Part shown: one piece after another, positions 8,792-16,466 of the stretch
Position numbering within the stretch: the stretch's first letter is position 1
Layout of the letters: each line of letters opens with the position of its first letter
Assembly: GCA_964645765.1 (NCBI GenBank)
Contig: CAZYBE010000003.1
Span: 53,377 to 117,376 of the forward strand
Length of the DNA stretch: 64,000 bases
Reading direction: 5' to 3'
Source: CAZGMN01 sp964645765
Lineage (GTDB): Bacteria > Acidobacteriota > Aminicenantia > Aminicenantales > Aminicenantaceae
The notes under the pieces: generated by a model
What the model was told of the DNA's origin: nothing
Seen by the model: the letters and a program-made list of their open reading frames with translations, nothing else
Database searches by the model: none
Made by a program: the position numbers and the translations under genes

Positions 8792-10123
8792 ATGGAAAAA
8801 GCAGGAAAGAATCTTAAAAACTTAAAATTCTATATCCACACCTTTGGCTGTCAGATGAACGAGAATGACTCGGAGAGGATAGCGGGAATCCTCAAAACCT
8901 GCGGGGCAAATGCTTCGAATTCTCTTGAACAAAGCGACCTCGTCATCGTTAACACTTGTGCTGTGAGGAAGAAGTCGGAGGAAAAGCTCTATTCCTATCT
9001 CGGCCGCTTGGCCTCGCTCAAAGAGAAGAAAAAAACGATCATCGGCGTTGTCGGCTGCGTCGCCCAGCTCTATAAATCCGAGCTTTTAGAGAAAAGACCT
9101 TTCATCGACTTTGTCCTGGGGCCTGATAATTATAGCCAGCTTCGAGAGGTCATCCTCAGCAGCGATGAAGAAAAATTCATCTCCACTCGCCAGAGCCGCG
9201 AATTCCAGGAAATTCCGCCCCATCTTCTCTGCCGGGTGAGCGCTGTCAGTTCTTATGTGACCATCATGGAAGGATGCAATAATTTCTGCTCTTATTGTAT
9301 CGTCCCCTTCGCTCGAGGCCGAGAAAAATTCAGGCCGATGAAGAACATCCTCGAGGAAGTTCAATATTTAGCTGATAAAGGATACAAAGAGATCCAGCTC
9401 CTCGGCCAAAACGTAAACTCTTACCAAGACCCTGAGACTGGCAAGGATTTTTCAGAGCTGTTAAGGGAAGTCAACCGGGTTGGGGGAATCGAATGGATCA
9501 AGTTCATCACATCCCATCCTAAGAACTTCAACGAGAAAATCGCCGCAGCCATGAAAGAAGCCAAAAAGGTCCGCCGCCAGCTTCACCTCCCGATTCAGTC
9601 CGGCTCCTCCACTGTCCTGAAAAGGATGAACAGAGGTTATACAAAAGAAGACTATCTTGAAAAAATATCCATCCTCAGAAATCTTATGCCTGATATCAGC
9701 CTCAGCACAGACATCATCGTCGGTTTTCCTGGAGAGACAGAGGAAGAGTTCCAGGAAACGATGAGTCTTCTAAGAGAAGTTCATTACACGAATATCTTTT
9801 CCTTCCGCTACTCTCCCAGGCCTCTCACTGCAGCTTCAGAGGAAAAAGATACAATCTCCTTTGAGGAAAAAAAGAGGCGGCTCACCTTAGTTCAACAGCT
9901 TCAGAAGGAATTGCAGCTTGAGCTCCATAAATCTCTCGTCGGCCGGGTGATGAAAGTCCTCTGCTTGGGAAAGAGCAAAAAGGACTCTGACCTCTTCTCC
10001 GGCCGCAACGAGGGATATCAAGTTGTCAATTTCAAGTCAAAGAATGACGTTATCGGCCGCTTCGTCGATGTTCGCATTACTTCCTTCGGCCCCTACAGCC
10101 TCATCGGAGAGAAAATCCCATAA
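8792..10123 (+). CDS. miaB: tRNA-2-methylthio-N6-dimethylallyladenosine synthase MiaB
   Basis: Radical-SAM methylthiotransferase that adds the 2-methylthio group to i6A37 of tRNAs reading UNN codons. Order of parts: UPF0004 domain with three cluster cysteines (FGCQMNENDSE, NTCAVR, GCVAQ), radical-SAM motif CNNFCSYC, AdoMet-binding barrel (LLGQNVNSY, LHLPIQSGS, STDIIVGFPGET), and a C-terminal TRAM domain. The ATG at 8792 is chosen because homologues begin shortly before the FYIHTFGCQ strand. A GTG at 8732 would add 20 atypical residues. 443 aa is a normal length. Confidence 0.95.
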   Translation: MEKAGKNLKNLKFYIHTFGCQMNENDSERIAGILKTCGANASNSLEQSDLVIVNTCAVRKKSEEKLYSYLGRLASLKEKKKTIIGVVGCVAQLYKSELLEKRPFIDFVLGPDNYSQLREVILSSDEEKFISTRQSREFQEIPPHLLCRVSAVSSYVTIMEGCNNFCSYCIVPFARGREKFRPMKNILEEVQYLADKGYKEIQLLGQNVNSYQDPETGKDFSELLREVNRVGGIEWIKFITSHPKNFNEKIAAAMKEAKKVRRQLHLPIQSGSSTVLKRMNRGYTKEDYLEKISILRNLMPDISLSTDIIVGFPGETEEEFQETMSLLREVHYTNIFSFRYSPRPLTAASEEKDTISFEEKKRRLTLVQQLQKELQLELHKSLVGRVMKVLCLGKSKKDSDLFSGRNEGYQVVNFKSKNDVIGRFVDVRITSFGPYSLIGEKIP

Positions 10124-10166
10124 ACCTCCATTCTTACTTCAAGCTAAAAATCATTCGAATAAGGGA

Positions 10167-10532
10167 TTAGCGGAGAAGTAAATCAATGATTTTTTGATAT
10201 TCGTAAGTAAAGATATTTTTGAAAAACTGGCGTCTCAGAATTCTTCCGCTCGATGAATCCAGCTCGACAACCGCAACATTCACCATCTCCTCAATTCCCA
10301 AAGCAGAATTAGAAATCCTCTCGATGATTTCCACATTCCATTTATAGCCAGAATCATAACTTGAAATCCACTTGCGAGAGACAATTTCAGGGCTCTGCTC
10401 CGGATAAGAGAAATTCGTCTTTATGAAATAGCTTGTCTCTGAATCTTCAAGAGCAATTCTCAAGGCTTCGGAAGCATTCACGGAGAATCTCGATTCTTCC
10501 TGTTTCTTTCCCCTTCTCTCTTTCCTGGACAT
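10167..10532 (-). CDS. Hypothetical protein
   Basis: About 121 aa from the internal ATG at 10532 (MSRKERRGKK); an upstream ATG at 10610 would add 26 residues that look like untranslated sequence. There is no signal peptide or membrane segment. The pattern EALRIALEDSETSYFIK followed by KWNVEIIER and VNVAVVELDSSSGRI resembles a small alpha/beta PepSY-like fold, with helix, two strands and a helix. This is only a structural guess. It lies between the convergent miaB and, in the same direction, hppA. No family is recognised. Confidence 0.55.
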   Translation of the reverse strand: MSRKERRGKKQEESRFSVNASEALRIALEDSETSYFIKTNFSYPEQSPEIVSRKWISSYDSGYKWNVEIIERISNSALGIEEMVNVAVVELDSSSGRILRRQFFKNIFTYEYQKIIDLLLR

Positions 10533-10700
10533 TATTCTTAATCGAAAAGCCTTCAAAAGCTTACATTCAATCCTTATCCAGTGACGAAGGAATGACGGAG
10601 TCTTTCTCATGATTCAAATGAATGTATCTTGAGAAAGAGCTTTAGAAGGGCTGAAACAGGTTTATATTTATTCCCGTTTTGTATCAGCTGGATGGAAACT

Positions 10701-12983
10701 TCAATCTTTCTTGGGAGGAGAATCTTTTGCTTGAAAAATTTCTTTCTTCCCTGGCCTCTTGGAATACCAGATGGCCGCAGCAACGATGATAATTCCCACA
10801 GCCACGACAGCTATAAGCCCTGAAGACGGCCGATGGTACTGAATGATTACGGGTGCAGCCAGAACCGAGACCAGGTTTATGACTTTAATCATCGGGTTCA
10901 AAGCAGGACCGGCTGTGTCTTTTAACGGGTCACCGACCGTATCCCCGACCACAGCTGCCTTGTGATTCTCAGACCCCTTTCCGCCATAAAAGCCGTCCTC
11001 GATGATCTTCTTGGCGTTATCCCAGGCCCCGCCTGAATTGGCCATGAAGACAGCAAGAAGTTGACCGGAGAGAATGACTCCGCCAAGGAAGCCGCCCAAA
11101 GCTTCAACCTGCAAGACCAGGCCGATGATGAGGGGCGTGAGCACGGCCAGAAGAGCAAGGCTAACGAGCTCTTTCTGAGCAGCCACTGTGCAGATGCGAA
11201 CAGCATGCCGGTAGTCAGGCTGGACTCTGCCCTCCATCAAGCCCGGTATTTTAAACTGGCGGCGGACCTCATTGACGACCAGCGATGCAGCCCTGGAGAC
11301 AGCATGGATCGAGAGAGAGGAGAAAAGCCAAGGGACTGCTCCACCAATCAGCAGACCGATGAAGACGCTGGGGTTTGAGATTCTGATGCCGATGTCCAGC
11401 AGCCTCTTGCCCGCTTCAAGGCCTTGCAGAGCCTGAACTTTGCTGACATCAGTCAGGTATGACCCAAAAAGAGAGACTGCGGCGATGACTGCCGAGCCTA
11501 TGGCCACTCCCTTGGTGATGGCTTTTGTGGTATTGCCAACAGCGTCAAGGTCAGCCATGATCTGACGAGCTTTCTTGTCCATCTTTGCCATCTCGCCGAT
11601 GCCATTGGCATTGTCCGAAATCGGGCCGAAGGAGTCCATGGCCACATTGTTGCCGGTCAAAGTCAGCATACCTATCCCTGTCATGGCCACGCCGTAAAGG
11701 ACATAAGCCACAGGCTGACCCCAGTAAATCAAAACGGCCGAAAGGATAGTGCCGGCGATGACCAGGGTAGCCCAGACTGTGGATTCAAAGCCGACTCCAA
11801 GCCCTGATAGAATGAGCGTCCCTGTTCCAGTGGTGGATGACCTTGCAATCTCTTTGACAGGCGCATGATGAGTGTCGGTGAAATATTTTGTCAATTCGTC
11901 GATGACAATCGCCAGGACGATGCCCACGCCGACAGAGAAAAATGCGCGCCATTCATGCATGTAAAAATGAGCGAGAAAGGCAAAGGAAACAACACAGAGG
12001 GTTGCTGAGGTGTAAAATCCCCTGTTGATGGAGGCCATCGCGTTTCCCATCTCCCCTTCTTTTTTGCCGCGCACCTGATAGGTCCCGACGATGGATGAAA
12101 AAACGCCGATTCCTCGGACAAGGAGGGGGAAGATGATCCATTTGATCTGTCCGGTGAGTTGCACAAGGCTCAAGCCAAGAATCAATCCTGAAACGATGGT
12201 CACTTCATAACTCTCAAAGATATCAGCAGCCATCCCTGCGCAATCTCCGACGTTGTCGCCGACCAGGTCGGCTATAACCGCAGCGTTGCGAGGGTCATCC
12301 TCGGGAATGCCGGCCTCAACCTTTCCCACAAGGTCTGCACCAACATCAGCCGCCTTGGTGTAAATCCCTCCTCCAACCCTCATGAACAAGGCCAGAAGGG
12401 TTCCGCCAAAGCCAAAGCCCAAAAGAGCATCAGGAGCCGCTTTCTGGAAAATGAGGAAGATCACAGTTCCGCCTAAAAGCCCCAAGCCATCAGTGAGCAT
12501 CCCGGTGATGGTGCCGGAACGATAAGCAATCTTGAGCGCTTGGTCAAAGCTGGTTCGGGCTGCCGAAGCCACGCGAACATTACCCTGAACAGCCATCCTC
12601 ATCCCGAATTGGCCAACCATCAAGGAAAATAGAGCTCCCAGCACAAAGGCTGCGGTCCGTCCAAGCCCGATAATCATCCGAATCGAAGCCGCACTTATGC
12701 CAGGAAATCGCTCCAGCGCTTCTGCTGATGGCGGCACGATATAGACGCTGAAAAAGAGGGCACCTGTCAAGAGGATGATTAGAGGAAGAATTGTTCGCAG
12801 CTGGCGGCTCAAATAAGTATCTGCACCCTGCCGGATGGCATTCCAGACCTCTTGCATCTTATCTGTTCCCTTGTCTTTGGCCATGACTTGGCGCCTCAAG
12901 AAGAGGGCATATCCCAGACCAAGCAGCGCAATGACAAGGACAGCCCAAAGAGCAAACCTTTCAAAAACGGTGGCTTCGATCAT
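10701..12983 (-). CDS. hppA: Membrane-bound proton-translocating pyrophosphatase (K+-independent type)
   Basis: 760 aa, about 16 membrane helices. It hydrolyses cytoplasmic PPi and pumps H+ across the inner membrane. The substrate and Mg2+ site motifs are present: DVGADLVGKVE, EDDPRNAAVIADLVGDNVGD, CAGMAADIFESYE and the C-terminal DTVGDPLKDTAGPALNPM. The discriminating segment reads GNTTKAITKG, with Lys at about residue 487 and Thr at about 490. K+-dependent enzymes have Ala and Gly there, so this should be a K+-independent H+-PPase. AAGGAG precedes the ATG. It is transcribed divergently from the PilZ gene. A PPase allows recovery of energy from biosynthetic PPi, a common trait of energy-limited anaerobes. 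Confidence 0.95.
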   Translation of the reverse strand: MIEATVFERFALWAVLVIALLGLGYALFLRRQVMAKDKGTDKMQEVWNAIRQGADTYLSRQLRTILPLIILLTGALFFSVYIVPPSAEALERFPGISAASIRMIIGLGRTAAFVLGALFSLMVGQFGMRMAVQGNVRVASAARTSFDQALKIAYRSGTITGMLTDGLGLLGGTVIFLIFQKAAPDALLGFGFGGTLLALFMRVGGGIYTKAADVGADLVGKVEAGIPEDDPRNAAVIADLVGDNVGDCAGMAADIFESYEVTIVSGLILGLSLVQLTGQIKWIIFPLLVRGIGVFSSIVGTYQVRGKKEGEMGNAMASINRGFYTSATLCVVSFAFLAHFYMHEWRAFFSVGVGIVLAIVIDELTKYFTDTHHAPVKEIARSSTTGTGTLILSGLGVGFESTVWATLVIAGTILSAVLIYWGQPVAYVLYGVAMTGIGMLTLTGNNVAMDSFGPISDNANGIGEMAKMDKKARQIMADLDAVGNTTKAITKGVAIGSAVIAAVSLFGSYLTDVSKVQALQGLEAGKRLLDIGIRISNPSVFIGLLIGGAVPWLFSSLSIHAVSRAASLVVNEVRRQFKIPGLMEGRVQPDYRHAVRICTVAAQKELVSLALLAVLTPLIIGLVLQVEALGGFLGGVILSGQLLAVFMANSGGAWDNAKKIIEDGFYGGKGSENHKAAVVGDTVGDPLKDTAGPALNPMIKVINLVSVLAAPVIIQYHRPSSGLIAVVAVGIIIVAAAIWYSKRPGKKEIFQAKDSPPKKD

Positions 12984-13108
12984 GGCAAATTCTCCTTAAT
13001 TCCTATCCAAGCACTGTCTTCTGTTTGCCGGCCAGATTTTTTCAGAAAATCCAGTTCTTTATTTTTAGAGCAATAAAATTACCATTCTTTATAAAATTAA
13101 TCAATCAG

Positions 13109-13137
13109 TTGACACGCTCCGGGCTTCATTTTATACT
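13109..13137 (+). promoter_or_regulatory. Sigma70-type promoter for the PilZ gene
   Basis: TTGACA (13109-13114), a 17-bp spacer and TATACT (13132-13137) lie about 45 bp before the PilZ start codon, a near-consensus housekeeping promoter in the hppA/PilZ divergent region. Confidence 0.7.
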
Positions 13138-13182
13138 ACTCTAATCAAAAAAGGGTTTGCATCATCGAAGTAAGTCCAGAGG

Positions 13183-13536
13183 ATGAGAGCACCAGACCGA
13201 ACTGAGTTGGGCAGACGACGTTTCCCCCGTCTAAAAACGCCCGTTTTCTACCGGCCTTCCAGCACTTTTGGAACGAGCCGCCAAGCTTCAAATCTTAGTC
13301 TTGGAGGAGTGCGCGTCTACAGCAACAAGCCCTTAAAAGAGAACGAGCTTCTGGATATCGAACTCGCTCTTCCCAATGGAAAGTCCGTTGCCGCCTCAGC
13401 TCGAGTGATCTGGATAATGGTTCTTCCCCCGGGCTCAAACGCCCTTTATGACGTTGGTCTTGAGTTTACCCACATCCCCCCTGAATCACTTCAAGAGCTC
13501 AAGTCTTATTTGGACACCATCTCTTCCCAAGATTAA
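13183..13536 (+). CDS. PilZ-domain c-di-GMP receptor protein
   Basis: 117 aa consisting of a single PilZ domain. The c-di-GMP-binding signature is complete: an RxxxR element in GRRRFPRLK near the N-terminus and NLSLGGVRV (NxSxxG), followed by beta-barrel strands ELLDIELALP, ASARVIWI and YDVGLEFTHI. Such stand-alone PilZ proteins act as c-di-GMP-controlled adaptors for motility, secretion or envelope functions. It has its own promoter and converges with the HTH gene, 10 nt away. The only other possible c-di-GMP gene in the window is the degenerate HD-GYP protein at 60.4 kb. Confidence 0.88.
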   Translation: MRAPDRTELGRRRFPRLKTPVFYRPSSTFGTSRQASNLSLGGVRVYSNKPLKENELLDIELALPNGKSVAASARVIWIMVLPPGSNALYDVGLEFTHIPPESLQELKSYLDTISSQD

Positions 13537-13546
13537 AACCAACCTT

Positions 13547-14101
13547 CTACTCTTTCTCCTTGCTGTTTCTCCAAGCTCTGTATCTTCGGAGATAATCCTC
13601 AACAACCTTTTTGGGGTCGAGCATAAGATAGCTGGCATAATTACTGATATGCCCTTTAAGATAAACCTCGTGTGGAAGCGTGTCGAATTTTTCGAGTTCA
13701 ATGTTTTTAAGAAGCTCCATGCGGATTTTTGTATCGAGGGCGACATCAAACAATTCTATTCCCATTCTCTCCCTTATTTGCCTCAACGCTTGCCCGCTGT
13801 AGGCGGGAATGTCTTCTATTTTCTTCTGGATATCTTCAGAAGTCAAAGCTTTTTCTGCTGGGGCGATTCGAGTTTGTTCACTCTTCAAGAGGTCTATCAA
13901 GTTTCTATAAGCCTCTTCTATCTGCTTCAATATTTCATCTCTCTGCTTCTGGGGAAACTCATCGGCGATGGGAGAAATGACCTCTGAGTCAGAGGAATAT
14001 AACTTTTTCAGACGCAAGTAAGCATTTCTAATCTCCAGCAGAGAGGCATCGGGATTGAGCTCAAGGACATCAAAATATTTTTTGTATGCCTCTCTTGACA
14101 T
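13547..14101 (-). CDS. J-like plus RodZ-type helix-turn-helix protein
   Basis: 184 aa from the ATG at 14101, preceded by GAGGAG and only 2 nt after the stop of the MinD-like gene. Residues about 4-75 resemble a J-domain helix pair (YKKYFDVLELNPDASLLEIRNAYLRLKKLY), but the HPD tripeptide needed to stimulate DnaK is absent. Residues about 105-180 match the cytoplasmic HTH_25 domain of RodZ (GQALRQIRERMGIELFDVA, then IELEKFDTLPHEVYLKGHI and NYASYLMLDP). RodZ binds MreB through this fold. There is no transmembrane helix, so this is a soluble partner probably acting with the adjacent ATPase. Function is inferred only. Confidence 0.75.
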   Translation of the reverse strand: MSREAYKKYFDVLELNPDASLLEIRNAYLRLKKLYSSDSEVISPIADEFPQKQRDEILKQIEEAYRNLIDLLKSEQTRIAPAEKALTSEDIQKKIEDIPAYSGQALRQIRERMGIELFDVALDTKIRMELLKNIELEKFDTLPHEVYLKGHISNYASYLMLDPKKVVEDYLRRYRAWRNSKEKE

Positions 14102-14103
14102 CG

Positions 14104-15045
14104 TCAGCTCCTCAGCAATTTTATCTCTTTTCCCTGCAAAATATTTTCTGTTAAAACTTCGATCTCCCTTCCGCAACGGGAGGTGGCATAGGTGAACATA
14201 AAGGGCTCTCTTCGACGCACAGCTCTCCAGATCGTATCATCATACTCAATATAGCCAACAAATTGGGTATTGAGCCCCAAGTATTTCAAAAAAATGCTCT
14301 TGATCGAAGCTCCGACCAACACATCCTGAGTGCTTCTGACTTTGTTCAAAATGAGATTGATCTTGAACTCAGCGAGCTCTTTGTCAAGAATATCTCCAAT
14401 GTAAGAAAAGCTGTTTTTCAAACAATCGACAAGCTGTCTCAAGTTTTCAATCCCGTACTTCTGCCTCTTCTCCCACATGTGCTCAACAATTTCTTTAAAC
14501 CCATAATCCCGCAGCACCATTTTTAGCTTCCTGAATAGAGCATTCTTTATAAAATGATATAAATTCTCAACCGCAATGATCTCCGGCTCTAAAACAACAA
14601 TCATCTTGTCAGCTATGAGAAAAGTATCGAGGGTATTGTTATGACTTCCACTCCCTAAATCAATGAGGACATATTGCTTATTGAATTTCATGATGTGCCT
14701 GAACAATTTGAGCTTTTGGGTGAATTTGATATTATCCGAAGCAAGGGAATGAATGTCTCCACTGATCAAATACATATTCCCCATATCAATCTTCAAGGCC
14801 AGTTTGCTGAGAGGAGTCCCGTTCTCAAAAAAATCAGTCAAAGATTTTTTAGGCCTGTTGATTCCCAGGAAGGAGTGAAGGTTTGCGCCGCCGATGTCGA
14901 CATCAACCAAGACGACACTTTTTCCTTTCAAGGCGAGATAACTTCCTATGCTGCTGACGATGAAGCTCTTCCCTGTCCCTCCTTTGCCGCCGCCAACGGC
15001 CCAAATCTTGCCTTCCTGGTCTCTGTGCGACACTTCCATAGCCAT
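14104..15045 (-). CDS. MinD/ParA-family P-loop ATPase
   Basis: About 313 aa. The deviant Walker A is GGGKGGTGKS near the N-terminus, with switch I/A' motif LVDVDIGGANLHSFLG and Walker B-like YVLIDLGSG. It is most like FlhG/MinD-type ATPases that dimerise on ATP and position cellular structures. A classical C-terminal amphipathic membrane-targeting helix is not evident. Starts at 15045 or 15039 are equally possible; the longer frame to 15087 adds an unlikely segment. The gene is coupled to the J-like/RodZ-HTH gene. No flagellar, pilus or MinC/MinE gene lies nearby, so the cargo is unknown. Confidence 0.82.
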   Translation of the reverse strand: MAMEVSHRDQEGKIWAVGGGKGGTGKSFIVSSIGSYLALKGKSVVLVDVDIGGANLHSFLGINRPKKSLTDFFENGTPLSKLALKIDMGNMYLISGDIHSLASDNIKFTQKLKLFRHIMKFNKQYVLIDLGSGSHNNTLDTFLIADKMIVVLEPEIIAVENLYHFIKNALFRKLKMVLRDYGFKEIVEHMWEKRQKYGIENLRQLVDCLKNSFSYIGDILDKELAEFKINLILNKVRSTQDVLVGASIKSIFLKYLGLNTQFVGYIEYDDTIWRAVRRREPFMFTYATSRCGREIEVLTENILQGKEIKLLRS

Positions 15046-15197
15046 TTTGTTGAATAAACAATATAATAAATATGACTTTTCCGTCAACTATCAATCCTGA
15101 TAAGCAAGCATTTTTTCTATAATAAAAATGAAGTATGAATCAGGCTTAGTATTTTGAAAACATGCAGCTTATATCAAACCTATTTTGACCTTGCGAA

Positions 15198-15320
15198 GGC
15201 CAGTGGGTGAAAAAACCGTTTGAATGGCTCAGGCAGAATGGTTCGAAGGCACGGCCTTCTCACCATTCTGCTTTCGCCCGGAAAGTCTGCAAAAGCTGCG
15301 TGTTTTTTCACCCACTGGCC
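15198..15320 (+). repeat. Dispersed palindromic element, family 1, copy A
   Basis: A perfect 19-bp inverted repeat closes the element: GGCCAGTGGGTGAAAAAAC (15198-15216) with its complement at 15302-15320. Inside is a second hairpin, GCAGAATGGT (15233-15242) with ACCATTCTGC (15262-15271), which includes AAGGC/GCCTT at the tip. The same architecture with different inner hairpins occurs at 25501-25636. No coding content. The element occupies the gap between the MinD-like gene and nusA; the other bases of that gap hold only the nusA promoter and leader. Confidence 0.85.
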
Positions 15321-15332
15321 TGAGCGATTCAT

Positions 15333-15361
15333 TTGCTATTCTTTCTCATTTCAGTTATAAT
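15333..15361 (+). promoter_or_regulatory. Promoter of the nusA operon
   Basis: TTGCTA (15333-15338), a 17-bp spacer and TATAAT (15356-15361) lie 13 bp beyond the right arm of palindromic element A. The leader then carries ACTCCTCAGGAGT (15373-15385), a short hairpin that would cover an AGGAG ribosome-binding sequence; a second weaker GAGG lies nearer the ATG. Confidence 0.65.
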
Positions 15362-15402
15362 TCGCGTTCTTAACTCCTCAGGAGTATCATTGAGGCAACG
15401 AG

Positions 15403-16431
15403 ATGAAGGTCAATGTCTGGAATACCATCCTCCAGCTCAGCAAAGAAAGAGGAGTGGGCACAGAGACCATTGTCAACGCTATCAAAGAATCTCTTAAAGT
15501 TGCCTCCTCGAAATACTTTACCCACAATGAAAAAATCAACATTTCCTTTTCTCCTGAAAAAGGCGAGCTAAGAGTTTATGCCATCAAGAAAATCAGCAAG
15601 GAGCCAGAGAACTTGGCTGAAGAAATCTCCCTTGAAGATGCAAAAAAAATTGCCCCGACAGCGACAATCGGAAATTACGTAGAATTCGACCTTCCTTCAG
15701 AGACCTTAGGGCGCATTGCGGCCCAAGCTGCCAAACAGGTCATTCTTCAAAAAGTCAGAGATGCAGAGCAGGAAAAAATTTATGACCTCTTCGCTCCCCG
15801 ATTGACTCAGATCATAACTGGCGTCTTAAGAAGATTTGAACTAAACAAGAACATGTGTCTCGAAATGGATAAGGTTGATGTTCTCTTACCCTATCGTGAA
15901 AAGCTGCCCAACGAGGAATTCCAGAGAGGAGATAGAATCAAGGCTTTGGTCATCCAGGTCTTGAAAGAGAATAAGGGGCCGCAGGTCATTGTCTCTAGGG
16001 CTGACCCAAAATTCTTGGCAAAGCTCCTCGAGCTTGAAACCCCTGAAATTGCCAACCGAAATATCGAAATAAAAAATATCGTTCGCCAACCGGGAGAGAG
16101 ATCAAAAGTTGCGGTTTACACAAAAGAGAAGGATATAGACCCTGTCGGGGCCTGCATAGGAGTGAAAGGCAATAGAATCATGGCCATCAGCAAGGAGTTG
16201 AACGGAGAAAAAATCGATATTATCGAATGGTCAGAAAATCCTCTGACTTATGCCAAAGCGGCTCTCAATCCGGCAAAAGTTGATAAGGTCTTAATCCTCA
16301 ATAAAGAAGAAAAAGTCATGCAGGCCTTTGTTTCACCAGACCAACTCTCCTTGGCCATCGGCAAGAAAGGGATCAACGTCAGACTTGCCTCAAGACTCGT
16401 CGGATGGAAAATAGAAATTAAGCAGGAATAA
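15403..16431 (+). CDS. nusA: Transcription termination/antitermination factor NusA
   Basis: 342 aa core NusA that binds RNA polymerase and RNA and affects pausing, termination and rRNA antitermination. Order: N-terminal RNAP-binding domain (about 1-125), S1 domain (about 135-200, ending VIVSRADPKFL), KH1 (IKNIVRQPGERSKVAVYTK, DPVGACIGVKGNRI) and KH2 (FVSPDQLSLAIGKKGINVRLAS). The C-terminal acidic repeats of E. coli NusA are absent, as in many phyla. It leads the nusA-infB-ylxP-rbfA-nrnA-truB operon; rimP, which usually precedes nusA, is not here. Confidence 0.96.
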   Translation: MKVNVWNTILQLSKERGVGTETIVNAIKESLKVASSKYFTHNEKINISFSPEKGELRVYAIKKISKEPENLAEEISLEDAKKIAPTATIGNYVEFDLPSETLGRIAAQAAKQVILQKVRDAEQEKIYDLFAPRLTQIITGVLRRFELNKNMCLEMDKVDVLLPYREKLPNEEFQRGDRIKALVIQVLKENKGPQVIVSRADPKFLAKLLELETPEIANRNIEIKNIVRQPGERSKVAVYTKEKDIDPVGACIGVKGNRIMAISKELNGEKIDIIEWSENPLTYAKAALNPAKVDKVLILNKEEKVMQAFVSPDQLSLAIGKKGINVRLASRLVGWKIEIKQE

Positions 16432-16466
16432 AGCTCAAAAGATAGAATTTATTGAAACGATAGATT

